This document shows positions 8,522 to 17,127 of a stretch of DNA of 64,000 nt, one piece after another (positions within the stretch are counted from its first letter, which is position 1; each line of letters starts with the position of its first letter). The DNA is from Thermodesulfobacteriota bacterium (GTDB lineage Bacteria; Desulfobacterota; GWC2-55-46): contig CP129479.1 of NCBI GenBank assembly GCA_030583865.1, positions 322,744 through 386,743 of the forward strand, given 5' to 3'. Made by a program: the position numbers and the translations under genes. Below the pieces are notes generated by a model, which saw nothing but the letters and a program-made list of their open reading frames with translations, had not been told where the DNA came from and ran no database searches.

Positions 8522-9160
8522 TTATTCTGTCGTCTGTCTGCAGGCAAGGGCTTTGCCTATAAGCTCCCGTGTAGCCAGCTCCGTATCAGGGCTACCCATT
8601 ATGGCCGATATGACGGCAATGCGTGCGCCCGCGCCCACTGCTTCTCGTAGGTTCTCTTTATTCAGGCCTCCGAGCGCGTATACGGGTATGGAGAGCGCGG
8701 CGGCTGCTTCCTTCAGCTTACCTGTCCCGAGGGGTTCCCCGTACTCAGCCTTTGAGGGCGTGTGAAAGACCGGCCCGAAGGTCACGAAATCCGCGCCCCC
8801 GGCCTCAGCCTCCATCGCCTCTTCAAGGGAGTGGGTGGATACGCCTATGAGTTTGCCCGGCCCGAGGAGCTCCCTTGCACGTGATGCCGCGTAGCTCCTG
8901 GAAGTAAGGTGCACTCCGTCTGCGCCTGAGATCGCGGCTATGTCCGCCCGGTCGTTAATGAGAAGTTTCGCTCCGTATCCGGAAGCCAGTCCCCGGACCT
9001 CCCTTGCAAGGCCAAGTAGCTCCGTCGCCGGAAGGTCTTTTTCCCTGAGTTGCAGAAGCCGTATCCCGCCCGAGAGCGCCGCCTTCAAGGCGCCGAGGAA
9101 TGCGCCAGGCGGGGCGGCCTTCCTGTCCGTTATCAGATAAACCGGGGCAAGCTCTTTCAT
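8522..9160 (-). CDS. thiE: Thiamine phosphate synthase
   Basis: TIM-barrel enzyme joining the pyrimidine diphosphate and thiazole phosphate to give thiamine phosphate. The 212-aa sequence shows YLITDR at the start, QLREKDL, LLINDRADIA, GADGVHL and the phosphate-binding FGPVFHTPSK, all ThiE hallmarks. It lies between lgt (28 bp upstream) and thiC in the same direction. Confidence 0.93.
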   Translation of the reverse strand: MKELAPVYLITDRKAAPPGAFLGALKAALSGGIRLLQLREKDLPATELLGLAREVRGLASGYGAKLLINDRADIAAISGADGVHLTSRSYAASRARELLGPGKLIGVSTHSLEEAMEAEAGGADFVTFGPVFHTPSKAEYGEPLGTGKLKEAAAALSIPVYALGGLNKENLREAVGAGARIAVISAIMGSPDTELATRELIGKALACRQTTE

Positions 9161-9188
9161 TCCAACCTATACCGTTTTGGAGGGCCTT

Positions 9189-9974
9189 TTATTTTCTCTT
9201 TTTTCCCGGGGCCTCCCAGAGCCTCTTGTAGAATATTATGATTATCCCGGCCAGGGCCGCGGCCACGCTTACCGCCTGGGCCGCGCGGAGCGAGTCGAGC
9301 ATCAGGCTGTCGGCCCTGAAGTGCTCGACGAAAAACCTCCCCATCGAATAAAGGACGATATACGAAGCGAATATGAAGCCGTCCTTATGACCCTTCTTCC
9401 GGAGAAAAAACCAGAGTAACGAGAATATGCCCAGGTTTATGAATAGCTCATAGAGCATGACCGGGTGTAGCGGGATTCCCGGGAACTCCGAGCCCGCGGG
9501 AGAACCAGGCGGGAAGACGAGCCCCCAGGGAAGGTCCGTGGGCCTGCCGTGAGCGTCCCCGTTCATGAAGTTCCCAAACCTGCCGAAGGCCTGCCCGAGT
9601 ATTATGGCCGGGGCGACCGCGTCGGCCATGCGCCAGAAAGGGACGCTCTTTTTCCTGAGATAAATCCATGCCGCTCCCAGGCCGCCCAGCAGGCCCCCGT
9701 GTATCGCGAGCCCGCCGTGCCATACGGCGGGTATCTCAAGGGGGTTCGCGCCGTAGTAGCCCCAGTTGAACGCGACATAATAGAGCCGCGCCCCGAATAT
9801 GCCGCCCGCGACGGTCCAGATTATGAAGTTCATGATGTCGTCGCGGTTTAGGCCCAGGCCCTTTCGTTCCGCCTCCCGTATTATGAGGCGGCTCCCGACC
9901 AGTATCGCGATGACGTACATGAGCCCGTAGAACCGTATCTCCACCGGGCCGAACTCAAAGAGTACCGGGTGCAT
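9189..9974 (-). CDS. lgt: Prolipoprotein diacylglyceryl transferase
   Basis: Inner-membrane enzyme that transfers diacylglycerol from phosphatidylglycerol to the lipobox cysteine of prolipoproteins. The 261-aa protein has about seven hydrophobic segments and the Lgt signature GRFGNFMNGDAHG near residue 135, with the essential HGGL segment near residue 90. It is embedded between thiG and thiE with short gaps (8 and 28 bp), so it should be transcribed from the same riboswitch-controlled promoter although it has no role in thiamine synthesis. Confidence 0.94.
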   Translation of the reverse strand: MHPVLFEFGPVEIRFYGLMYVIAILVGSRLIIREAERKGLGLNRDDIMNFIIWTVAGGIFGARLYYVAFNWGYYGANPLEIPAVWHGGLAIHGGLLGGLGAAWIYLRKKSVPFWRMADAVAPAIILGQAFGRFGNFMNGDAHGRPTDLPWGLVFPPGSPAGSEFPGIPLHPVMLYELFINLGIFSLLWFFLRKKGHKDGFIFASYIVLYSMGRFFVEHFRADSLMLDSLRAAQAVSVAAALAGIIIIFYKRLWEAPGKKRK

Positions 9975-9982
9975 TACCTTCC

Positions 9983-10747
9983 CTACTCTATTACGCCCGA
10001 GAGCGGGCTCGATGCCGTGGCGTAGAGCTTCCTGGCTATCCTGCCGGAGCGGTAAGCGAGCCTTCCGGCCTCGACCGCCAGGTTCATGGCCCTTGCCATA
10101 GATACAGGGTCCTTTGCCCCGGCTATGCCGGTATTCATCAAGAGGCCGTCGCAGCCGAGCTCCATTGCTATCGCGGCGTCTGAGGCCGTGCCCACGCCAG
10201 CGTCAACTATGACGGGCACCTTAACGGTCTCGAGGATTATCCTAATATTGTACGGGTTCCGAATGCCTAAGCCGGAGCCTATGGGCGCGGCAAGGGGCAT
10301 GACAGCCGCGCAACCTATGTCTTCGAGCTTCCTTGCCATGATGGGGTCGTCGTTCGTGTATGGGAGCACAGTAAAGCCATCCTTTACGAGCACCCGTGCA
10401 GCCTCAAGTAGCGCCTCGTTATCGGGAAAAAGGGTCTTTTCATCGCCTATGACCTCAAGCTTCACGAGGTCTGTCTCAAGCGCTTCCCTCGCAAGCCGCG
10501 CCGTCCTTACGGCCTCGTCAGCCGTGTAGCAGGCGGCGGTATTGGGAAGGAGCGTATATTTCGGGTCTATGTGGTCGAGGAGAGAATCGCTCCCGCGCTC
10601 GAGGTTCACGCGCCGCACGGCCACGGTTATGACCTCCGCGCCAGAGGCCTCGAGCGCCTTTACCATGACCTCGTTCGAGGGGTATTTGCCCGTGCCGACC
10701 ATCAGGCGGGACTTGAATTCGTAATTGCCTATCTTCAATACGTCCAT
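9983..10747 (-). CDS. thiG: Thiazole synthase ThiG
   Basis: Catalyses formation of the thiazole phosphate ring from DXP, ThiS-thiocarboxylate and dehydroglycine. The 254-aa TIM barrel begins [19 protein letters not shown], and the Schiff-base lysine is Lys96 in LVKLEVIGD. The motif PYTNDDP and the GVGTASDAA phosphate loop are present. ATG at 10747 is chosen from family similarity; the frame is open further upstream but that part is unlike ThiG. It lies 50 bp downstream of thiS. Confidence 0.95.
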   Translation of the reverse strand: MDVLKIGNYEFKSRLMVGTGKYPSNEVMVKALEASGAEVITVAVRRVNLERGSDSLLDHIDPKYTLLPNTAACYTADEAVRTARLAREALETDLVKLEVIGDEKTLFPDNEALLEAARVLVKDGFTVLPYTNDDPIMARKLEDIGCAAVMPLAAPIGSGLGIRNPYNIRIILETVKVPVIVDAGVGTASDAAIAMELGCDGLLMNTGIAGAKDPVSMARAMNLAVEAGRLAYRSGRIARKLYATASSPLSGVIE

Positions 10748-10797
10748 TGCTACGCTCCTGTCTTTAAGCCAGCCGTTATTTTTAACCCAAAACAAAT

Positions 10798-10998
10798 CTA
10801 TCCGCCGCCCACCATCCTCACTATTTCCACAACGTCGCCGTCCTTGAGGATAGTCGTGCTTAATAGCCTCTTCGGCACTATCTCGCGGTTCAGGTCTATT
10901 GCGATGCCCTGCCTCTTTACGGCGAGGAGATCGAGGAGGGAGTCTATAGTAATCCCCTCGCAGACCTCCATTTTCTCCCCGTTCACCTTTATCTGCAT
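10798..10998 (-). CDS. thiS: Sulfur carrier protein ThiS
   Basis: Small ubiquitin-like carrier of 66 aa beginning MQIKVNG and ending in the diagnostic Gly-Gly (RMVGGG) that becomes a thiocarboxylate and donates sulfur to ThiG. The start ATG overlaps the stop of the preceding radical SAM gene by one base, implying translational coupling. No thiF-type adenylating enzyme is seen in this window. Confidence 0.93.
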   Translation of the reverse strand: MQIKVNGEKMEVCEGITIDSLLDLLAVKRQGIAIDLNREIVPKRLLSTTILKDGDVVEIVRMVGGG

Positions 10999-12350
10999 CA
11001 GAAATACTGGTCCCTTTTCCCCTTTTCAAGGGCTTCCATCTTCTCTGCGAGCGCCTTTTTTATGCCCTGGTCCTTTACCCCGGCGAGACCCTGGTCAATG
11101 GCCCGTTCGACGGAGTCCCTTGTGCCGTTACTGCAAAAGTCCAGGAGGTACTCCTTCAGGGTCAGGACGGCGTTCGCCTGGCAGAACTTCTCCATCTCGC
11201 CCGCGACGGTCCTCCCGGTAAAGTCCCCTCCGGTCCTCCCGGCCCTGTAGCATGCGGTGCAGAGGCTCGGGAGAAGGCCTTCGTCGACTACCGACTTCAT
11301 CACCTCGGCAAGGCCCCTGTGGTCCGTGGTCGAGAACTGCTCGAGGCTCGCCTCCTTGCCGGCGTAGCCGCCGGGGCTGGTCCGGGATGCGGCGCTGAGT
11401 TGTGTCGCGCCGGCATGTATGAGCTCTGCCCTTAGACTTGCAGGCTCCCTCGTCGAGGCTACTATGCCGGCGGACGGCACGCTCAGGCGGAAAACCGCCA
11501 CGATCTTTTTAAGCTCCTGGTCCGTGACGCCCATCGGCACATCCTTCAAGCCGTCCTCCGCTGGCCTGAGCCGCGGTATGGATATCGTATGGGCGTGCGC
11601 GCCGAATTTATCATAGAGGTGGAGGGAATGGGCGATGGCAGAGAGCGCGTCGAACCTGTAGTCGTAAAGTCCCAGGAGCGGGCCTATGCCCACGTCGCCG
11701 AAGCCCGCCTCCATTGCCCTGTCCATTACCCCGAGCCTGAAGGAGTAGTCCTTTTTCCTCCCGAAGGGGTGCATCTCCTCATAGGTGGGCCGGTGGTAAG
11801 TCTCCTGGAAGGACTGGTAGACCCCGGCTCCCGAGGCCTTGAGCTCCCTGAGCGAGTCCGTATCCATCGGGGGGGCGTTCACGTGCACTATGCGGATGCC
11901 CGTCCTCCCGTATATGGCCCTTACGCACGAGACGATGTAGTCGAGGCCCCACCTCGGGTCCTCGCCCGTCACAAGGAGGACTCGCTTGAAGCCCATTGAC
12001 TCAAGAGCCTTTGCCTCTGTCACGGCCTCTTCAACGGAAAGGGCCTTGCGCGCTATTTCGCTTCCGCCGCTCCTGAACCCGCAATATTTGCAGCCGTTCG
12101 TGCAATGGTTTGAAAGGTAAAGAGGCGCGAAGAGGACGATGCGCTTCCCGAATACCTTCTCTTTTACCTCTGCCGCGGTCTTTATCAGGAGATCGATCAG
12201 GCTCGGCTCCCTTACGGCAAGGAGCATGGCCGCCTCTTCAAGCGAAAGCCCCTTTGCCATTGAGGCGGCCTTGAGCGCCAGGAGGGCATCGGCCTCATTC
12301 GGTTCAGGCAGGGACGCCAGGCGCTCTATATTTTCATGGTCGATGAACAT
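10998..12350 (-). CDS. HydG-like tyrosine lyase in the ThiH position
   Basis: Radical SAM enzyme of 450 aa, first gene of the thiamine operon. The SAM cluster motif is C83-x3-C87-x2-C90 in [14 protein letters not shown]. The C-terminus has C364-x2-C367-x22-C390, the auxiliary-cluster motif of HydG, which is absent from classical ThiH (about 370 aa). Both families cleave tyrosine to p-cresol and dehydroglycine; ThiH feeds ThiG, HydG goes on to make CO and cyanide for the [FeFe] hydrogenase cofactor. Operon context (TPP riboswitch, thiS, thiG) argues that it supplies dehydroglycine to ThiG. No hydE or hydF is present here. Start ATG 12350; the ribosome site is weak. Confidence 0.8.
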   Translation of the reverse strand: MFIDHENIERLASLPEPNEADALLALKAASMAKGLSLEEAAMLLAVREPSLIDLLIKTAAEVKEKVFGKRIVLFAPLYLSNHCTNGCKYCGFRSGGSEIARKALSVEEAVTEAKALESMGFKRVLLVTGEDPRWGLDYIVSCVRAIYGRTGIRIVHVNAPPMDTDSLRELKASGAGVYQSFQETYHRPTYEEMHPFGRKKDYSFRLGVMDRAMEAGFGDVGIGPLLGLYDYRFDALSAIAHSLHLYDKFGAHAHTISIPRLRPAEDGLKDVPMGVTDQELKKIVAVFRLSVPSAGIVASTREPASLRAELIHAGATQLSAASRTSPGGYAGKEASLEQFSTTDHRGLAEVMKSVVDEGLLPSLCTACYRAGRTGGDFTGRTVAGEMEKFCQANAVLTLKEYLLDFCSNGTRDSVERAIDQGLAGVKDQGIKKALAEKMEALEKGKRDQYF

Positions 12351-12408
12351 CAAAAACCGGTTTCGTCATTAATAATGCGGTCCGGTCAATGCAGGGGGGG
12401 CGGGTAAT

Positions 12409-12433
12409 AAAAAAGCCGCCAGACGGCGGCTTT
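12409..12433 (-). terminator. Riboswitch-linked intrinsic terminator
   Basis: On the minus strand a GC stem GCCGCC/GGCGGC with a GTCT loop is followed by a run of T residues. It lies between the TPP aptamer and the first gene, about 60 nt upstream of its start. This placement suggests transcription attenuation: with TPP bound the terminator forms and the operon is switched off. Confidence 0.75.
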
Positions 12434-12470
12434 CGGCAAAAATGCCTTTGATATCGAGTGTGTCAGCCGC

Positions 12471-12556
12471 TTCCCTACGCTGGCATTAACCAGATCAGGT
12501 CGTTAGGGTCTTCCCTTCCGGGAACTCTCAGTCCTTGCGGACTCCCCTAGCGTAAT
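12471..12556 (-). promoter_or_regulatory. TPP riboswitch (THI box)
   Basis: Minus-strand sequence contains the conserved elements of the TPP aptamer in order: GGGGAGTCC, the CTGAGAG pyrimidine-sensor segment, GACCC, ACCTGATCTGGTTAATG and CCAGCGTAGGGAA. It lies upstream of the HydG-like/thiS/thiG/lgt/thiE/thiC run and is followed by an intrinsic terminator, so thiamine pyrophosphate should repress the whole operon, lgt included. Confidence 0.93.
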
Positions 12557-12684
12557 TTCCATTAAGGATAGCAGTCCCGGACATTCAAGTCAAATCGAAA
12601 AAATGCGGCTGTTTCGGGCGCTGGAATCTAAAAAGGCGTGCGGTTTGAAAGTGGCTTGCCAGGGATCAGGCTACGGGCAGGACG

Positions 12685-13278
12685 CTACATGAGCTTGCTG
12701 ACGGAGATGATGCCCTCGGCTATCTCCCTCATCTTCTTGTTCTCTTTCTGGGAATGGGACTGGAGGAGCTTGAAGGCCTCTTCCTCGGAGATGTTGCACC
12801 TTTTCATGAGGATGCCCTTGGCGCGCTCGACGAGCTTCCTGGTCTCGATTGCGTCCTTCAGGTCATCGACCTCCACCTTGAGGCTCTTGAATTCCCTGTA
12901 CCTTGCCATCGCGAGCTTTATGGCGGGCTCGAGCTGCTTTTTTGTGACCGGTTTTACGAGGTAAGCAAAAACGCCGGACTCAATGGCCTTGGTGGCCATC
13001 TCGTCGGAGGAAAGGCCTGTTATGAGGATAATCGGCACAGGCCCTTTTGATGTTATGGCCTTTGCCGCGTCTATGCCGTCCATCTGCGGCATCTTGACGT
13101 CGAGGATTATGAGTATCGGGTCCAGCTCGGCTGCCATCTCGACCGCAGCCTGGCCGTTTGAGACCGCCTCGACCTGGTAACCTAGAAGCTCAAGCTGGTT
13201 CTTCAGAAAAAGCCTGGTCTTTGGGTTGTCCTCGGCTATGAGGACCTTTTTTTCCTGCACAGCTGCCGTAGCCTTCAT
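12685..13278 (-). CDS. Response regulator with ANTAR RNA-binding domain
   Basis: Protein of 197 aa with an N-terminal receiver domain (KVLIAEDNP; phospho-Asp in ILDVKMPQMDG near residue 60; conserved Thr/Ser and KPVTK lysine near 105) and a C-terminal ANTAR domain (about 135-190) with the typical AKGILMKRCNISEEEAFKLLQ helices. ANTAR proteins bind paired hexaloop hairpins in leader RNAs and act as antiterminators, often for nitrogen metabolism (NasT, AmiR types). No kinase or nitrogen genes are adjacent, so targets are unknown. It is transcribed separately from the thiamine operon. Confidence 0.9.
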   Translation of the reverse strand: MKATAAVQEKKVLIAEDNPKTRLFLKNQLELLGYQVEAVSNGQAAVEMAAELDPILIILDVKMPQMDGIDAAKAITSKGPVPIILITGLSSDEMATKAIESGVFAYLVKPVTKKQLEPAIKLAMARYREFKSLKVEVDDLKDAIETRKLVERAKGILMKRCNISEEEAFKLLQSHSQKENKKMREIAEGIISVSKLM

Positions 13279-13369
13279 GACCTTTTATAGCCCTCGCGAC
13301 TATTTGCGTTACAATAACCTATAACACTGCTTTCAGTCAATATTTTTTTAGTTCCAATGGGTTATGCCG

Positions 13370-14785
13370 CTACCCGCCGCGCTGCCCCTGCCTGGAGAGG
13401 CGAGCCTTCACTATAACGGAAATCAGGCGGAATGCAACCCAATCCAAAGCCAGCACGAAAATCACGAAAAAGCCGATGGAAGCGAGATAGAGCCTGTGCT
13501 CCACCAGGGCGTCCCTGATAGGCACGAAACTCGAGGTCGGCGAGAGGATGATGAAAAACCAGAAGACGGAAAAGCCAGCCACCCTTGCCCTGGAGTCCGG
13601 GCCCTTTTGCCTCCGGAAAAGGAGAAACAGGCCCAATCCTGCTATGGCCAGCAATATAATGAATGATGCAACCGGCGGAAGGACCGGTATGTTGAGGACC
13701 GTTCCCGGCGGGACCGGCGGCGACTTAAGGAACTCCCCGGCCCAGGGAAAATCATAGTCGATATTCTGGTTCACGGGCACAATAAGGAGGGCGATATAGT
13801 ATACGATGGCATTGAACTGCGTATAGAGGTATTCCTTCGGGCTTACCCCGGAGATGCCGAACCCTGCCGAATCGCCGTATTTGCTCTTTTTTTTCAGATC
13901 CTCCGCCCTGTCCTGCGGAGGGGGCGCGCCCGCCTCTTCCGCGTTCGCCTCCGGGACCGTCAGGAATGCCGGGGCGCTTACGGTTTTGATGATCCGTAAG
14001 GGCAGGGCGGCTGCGTGCCTTTCCGAGGCCTCGATACTGCTCTCCTGGCCCGGGCGGCTTAAGCCGCCGAGCGGCGCTATGGTCGTCACCGTGAAATAGG
14101 CGAAGAGGGCGGCAAGCAGGCCGTATACCGGCCATCTCGAGAGCATCTCACGGCACCTACCCTTTGCCATGAAGCAGAGGTCATACAGGAGGATGACGGC
14201 AGGCAGGGTATAGGCGACCTCCTTGGAGACGAAGGCAAGGAAATAGGAGGCAGCAACACCCGCGTACATGAATGCCTTTTTCACGGGGGCGGATGAGGAG
14301 GCCCCCCGGACGAAGAGCAGGAGCGAAAGGAGATAGAACCCGGCAGACAGGGATTCCATCCGCTGCACTATGTATGTGACCGCCTGGGTCTGCACAGGGT
14401 GCACGGCAAAAAGGAGCGCGGAGAACGCGGCGAACCTCCTGGAGTCCGGCCCGTCCACATGGGCCAGCCTGAAGGTGGCAAGGAGGAGGAAGTAGGCCAG
14501 AAACGAGTTGAGGACGTGCACCGCGAGGTTGACCGCGTGGTAGCCCCAGACCTCAAACCCTCCTGCCGCGTAATTCAGGGCAAAGGTGTACTGGGTAAGG
14601 CCCCTGGTGTTCTCGACTATGAGCCAGAAATTGCCGAGGTCGCGAAGCAGCAGGTTCTCGAGCGTCTGCGAGTCGTCGAACTGAAGCGGCGCGCCAAACG
14701 AGTTGGAATAGGCGGCAAGCGTGAGGAGGGCCATGAAGAGCAGGAAGGCCGGGGTGAACCAGCGGTGCGAAAAAAGCCTAATCAT
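13370..14785 (-). CDS. Polytopic GT-C-type glycosyltransferase-like membrane protein (TMTC-like)
   Basis: Membrane protein of 471 aa with about ten hydrophobic segments. Near the N-terminus is an acidic QFDDSQ motif in the first periplasmic loop, and VHPVQTQAVTYIVQRMESL follows around residue 130. These are features of the protein O-mannosyltransferase/TMTC-like group, which transfers sugars from polyprenyl-phosphate to proteins or glycans outside the membrane. Many relatives carry C-terminal TPR repeats; none are present here. The start overlaps the upstream DUF2304 gene and a DPM-like GT2 gene is next, so the three likely form a polyprenyl-phosphate-sugar pathway. The substrate is unknown. 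Confidence 0.72.
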   Translation of the reverse strand: MIRLFSHRWFTPAFLLFMALLTLAAYSNSFGAPLQFDDSQTLENLLLRDLGNFWLIVENTRGLTQYTFALNYAAGGFEVWGYHAVNLAVHVLNSFLAYFLLLATFRLAHVDGPDSRRFAAFSALLFAVHPVQTQAVTYIVQRMESLSAGFYLLSLLLFVRGASSSAPVKKAFMYAGVAASYFLAFVSKEVAYTLPAVILLYDLCFMAKGRCREMLSRWPVYGLLAALFAYFTVTTIAPLGGLSRPGQESSIEASERHAAALPLRIIKTVSAPAFLTVPEANAEEAGAPPPQDRAEDLKKKSKYGDSAGFGISGVSPKEYLYTQFNAIVYYIALLIVPVNQNIDYDFPWAGEFLKSPPVPPGTVLNIPVLPPVASFIILLAIAGLGLFLLFRRQKGPDSRARVAGFSVFWFFIILSPTSSFVPIRDALVEHRLYLASIGFFVIFVLALDWVAFRLISVIVKARLSRQGQRGG

Positions 14786-15170
14786 CAGGGAGCCCCGCTC
14801 CCTTGCCCTTCCCCTTGCCTGAGAGGTCTATGCCGGACTCCTTCAGGGCGTTCTTGATGAGCGTAAGCTCCTGGCTCAAGACCTTGTTCTTCTCGTGGAA
14901 TATCGAGATTACGACCGAGAAGTGGAGGTTAATGAGGAGCACGAAGAGAAAGGCCACGAGGAAGAGGAGCGAAGGGGGATAAGCGACCCCGATTTTTTCG
15001 GCGAAGGTGTCAAGGAGCTCTTTTTTTAGGGAGAGGGCCAGTATTATTATCGCCGCGGCAAGCCAAAGCACCGAGTATTTCTCCTTGAGAAGCCCCCGCC
15101 TGATGAAATCTATCACTATGCCGAAGAGCAGCACCGACCCGAGTATCGCGACTATCTGGACAAGGTACAT
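14778..15170 (-). CDS. DUF2304 family small membrane protein
   Basis: About 130 aa with three hydrophobic segments (near 5-22, 33-50 and 65-90), then a soluble coiled tail ending in a Lys/Gly-rich stretch. It resembles DUF2304 proteins, commonly found beside DPM-like GT2 glycosyltransferases, where they may help membrane anchoring or flipping. Of two ATGs (15176 and 15170) the second has GGAGGGG at a better distance, so it is preferred. The 3' end overlaps the next gene by 8 bp. Confidence 0.75.
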   Translation of the reverse strand: MYLVQIVAILGSVLLFGIVIDFIRRGLLKEKYSVLWLAAAIIILALSLKKELLDTFAEKIGVAYPPSLLFLVAFLFVLLINLHFSVVISIFHEKNKVLSQELTLIKNALKESGIDLSGKGKGKGAGLPDD

Positions 15171-15187
15171 GGTCATCCCCTCCGGGC

Positions 15188-15931
15188 CTAAGCCCTCTTA
15201 ATGAGGTCCACCAGGATGGCCAGGAGGACCTTGGCCATGTAATAGACGGACTTCATGGGGGTTATCGAGGAGCGCCCGCCGGCCCTCTTGGCCATTTCAA
15301 CCGGGACCTCCATTACCCGGAAGCCTTTTTTATGGAGGAGCACCAGCGCCTCCACCTCCGGGTAATCGTCGGGGTACCGGGAGCTGAAGAACTCGATGCA
15401 GCTCCTGCCTGCCGCCCTGAACCCTGAGGTGGTATCGGTCATGCGCTCCCTGATTATGGCCGAGACGAGCCTGGAGAAAAATACCATGCCTGCGCTCCGG
15501 GCAATGGACGGCCTGTATTCGCCCATGCCGAGGAACCTCGAGCCCACGACCATTTCCGCCTTTCCCTCGGCCACCGGCCTGACAAGGTCGATTATCTGGT
15601 CGGCCGGGTGCTGGCCGTCGCCGTCAACCTGCACCGCGATGTCGTACCCGCGGCGGAGGGCGTACTTGTACCCGGTCTGCATTGTGGCGCCGATGCCCAG
15701 GTTGTATATGTGATTGAGGACGGTAACGCCGAGCCCTTCCGCGACCGCGCCAGTGCGGTCGCTGGAGCCGTCATTGACTACCACTATGTCGGCCCCGGGG
15801 GCGTGCTTCCGGACAAGGGAGATTACGCCGCCAATGGAAGCCTCCTCGTTAAAGGCCGGGATTATTACGAGTATTTTCTTATCAGGCACCATTGGCGCGG
15901 GCAGGGTCCGTTGACGGAGGCGTTCTGTCAT
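15188..15931 (-). CDS. GT2 glycosyltransferase, DPM/DPG synthase-like
   Basis: Protein of 247 aa with the GT-A fold: IPAFNEEASIGGVI near residue 24, VVNDGSSDRT, and the metal-binding DGDGQH motif near residue 100, followed by GSRFLG. This is the polyprenyl-phosphate mannose/glucose synthase group. No C-terminal membrane domain is present, so the neighbouring DUF2304 membrane protein may supply one. It would charge a polyprenyl carrier for the downstream GT-C-like protein. The first 12-15 residues are not conserved in feel; a start at the internal ATG encoding MVPDKK is possible. Confidence 0.85.
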   Translation of the reverse strand: MTERLRQRTLPAPMVPDKKILVIIPAFNEEASIGGVISLVRKHAPGADIVVVNDGSSDRTGAVAEGLGVTVLNHIYNLGIGATMQTGYKYALRRGYDIAVQVDGDGQHPADQIIDLVRPVAEGKAEMVVGSRFLGMGEYRPSIARSAGMVFFSRLVSAIIRERMTDTTSGFRAAGRSCIEFFSSRYPDDYPEVEALVLLHKKGFRVMEVPVEMAKRAGGRSSITPMKSVYYMAKVLLAILVDLIKRA

Positions 15932-16028
15932 GACGGGGTACGGATTCCTCGCAGTGGTTCTCTTAAAAAGAAGGGGATAGGGCCTGTCTCCGGTTTCCGA
16001 CTACTTTCCTCAATTGTTCTTTTTTACC

Positions 16029-16250
16029 GGCGCTCGCAAACTGTTCTCGTCCCGCCGCCTGAAACCAAATCTGGTGCCGAAGGGGGACTCGAAGGGCTCC
16101 GCTCCGGCCTCCCGGCCGTTCGCTCTGCCCCGCGTTTGCTCGCTTACGGCCTTTCTCCCGAAAGGCCTCATCCTCGCGCTGCTCGGCGCTCGCAAACTGT
16201 TCTCGTCCCGCCGACTGAAACCAAATCTGGTGCCGAAGGGGGGACTCGAA
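16029..16250. repeat. Direct repeat carrying a partial copy of the tRNA-Leu 3' end
   Basis: A 65-bp sequence at 16029-16093 recurs at 16185-16250 with one substitution and one G missing from a G-run. The second copy includes the 3' end of tRNA-Leu (acceptor and part of the T arm) and its downstream flank; the first is a detached duplicate 156 bp away. The spacer between them is GC-rich and holds no gene. Confidence 0.8.
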
Positions 16251-16314
16251 CCCCCACAGGCTTTCACCCACAAGAACCTGAATCTTGCGCGTCTGCCAAT
16301 TCCGCCACTTCGGC
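16228..16314 (-). tRNA. tRNA-Leu (CAG)
   Basis: On the minus strand the acceptor GCCGAAG pairs with CTTCGGC. The anticodon stem CAAGA/TCTTG encloses the loop TTCAGGT, giving anticodon CAG, and a long variable arm follows as expected for leucine. The T arm contains GGTTCGAG and the 3' CCA is encoded (16228-16230). Confidence 0.93.
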
Positions 16315-16361
16315 ATCATTATCGGCGCTCCCGGCACTGGCCGCCGGACGCCAATTAAGCC

Positions 16362-16391
16362 TTGAAATGAAGCCCTGTTTCAGGCTATCAT
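16362..16391 (+). promoter_or_regulatory. Possible sigma70-type promoter for the transaldolase gene
   Basis: TTGAAA (16362-16367) and TATCAT (16386-16391) are separated by 18 bp, each one mismatch from consensus. They lie about 95 bp upstream of the transaldolase start in an otherwise empty gap. No further support is available. Confidence 0.4.
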
Positions 16392-16482
16392 TCGGCTTTA
16401 AAAACCGGGCAATGCCTGAACATAGTCTCTCGACAATTTGAAATCTTCGCACAGCGGAAAACTTTAGTCAAGGGAGTTTTTG

Positions 16483-17127
16483 ATGAAGTTCTTTATAGAT
16501 ACTGCCAATTTGGAGGAAATACGGACAGCGGACGAGTGGGGCCTCATAGACGGGGTTACGACCAACCCAACGCTTGTCGCAAAGGAAAAATGCGACTTCA
16601 GGGAACGGATACTGGAGATCTGCTCGATAATCGACGGCCCGGTAAGCGCCGAGGCCGTATCCCTTGACGCAGCCGGGATCATCTCCGAGGCCAGGGAGCT
16701 TGCGAAGATACACAGGAACGTGGTCGTCAAGGTGCCTATGACCCTCGAAGGGCTCAAGGCCGTGAAGGCCGTAAGCAAGGACGGCATCAAGACCAACGTG
16801 ACGCTCGTATTCTCGCCTGTGCAGGCCCTTATGGCCGCAAAGGCCGGCGCCACATACGTGAGCCCTTTCATAGGGAGACTCGATGACATCTCGCATGTGG
16901 GCATGGACCTTATCGCCCAGATACTCGAAATATACTCGAATTACGGGTTCACCACAGAGGTCATAGCCGCGAGCATCAGGCACCCTGTGCACGTCCTCGA
17001 TAGCGCGGTCATGGGCGCCCATGTGGCTACCATCCCGTTCAAGGTGCTTGAGCAGCTCTCAAGGCACCCGCTCACCGACTCAGGCATTGAGAAGTTCCTG
17101 AAGGACTGGGAAAAGGTCCCGAAGTAG
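16483..17127 (+). CDS. Transaldolase / fructose-6-phosphate aldolase family (TalC-like)
   Basis: Short transaldolase of 214 aa, beginning [13 protein letters not shown] and containing DGVTTNPTL (about residues 24-32), the Schiff-base lysine in VVKVPMT (near residue 84), TNVTLVFS and [11 protein letters not shown]. The enzyme makes or breaks the C3-C4 bond of ketose phosphates in the non-oxidative pentose phosphate pathway. The small form may act as transaldolase or as fructose-6-phosphate aldolase; the sequence does not separate these with certainty. ATG 16483 has AGGGAG 6 nt upstream. Confidence 0.9.
   Translation: MKFFIDTANLEEIRTADEWGLIDGVTTNPTLVAKEKCDFRERILEICSIIDGPVSAEAVSLDAAGIISEARELAKIHRNVVVKVPMTLEGLKAVKAVSKDGIKTNVTLVFSPVQALMAAKAGATYVSPFIGRLDDISHVGMDLIAQILEIYSNYGFTTEVIAASIRHPVHVLDSAVMGAHVATIPFKVLEQLSRHPLTDSGIEKFLKDWEKVPK

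Noticed and set aside
15608-16441. Plus-strand open frame of 277 codons across the tRNA-Leu duplication
   Set aside because: It runs antisense through the GT2 gene and tRNA-Leu, and its internal repetition is just the 65-bp DNA duplication. No ribosome site or domain.
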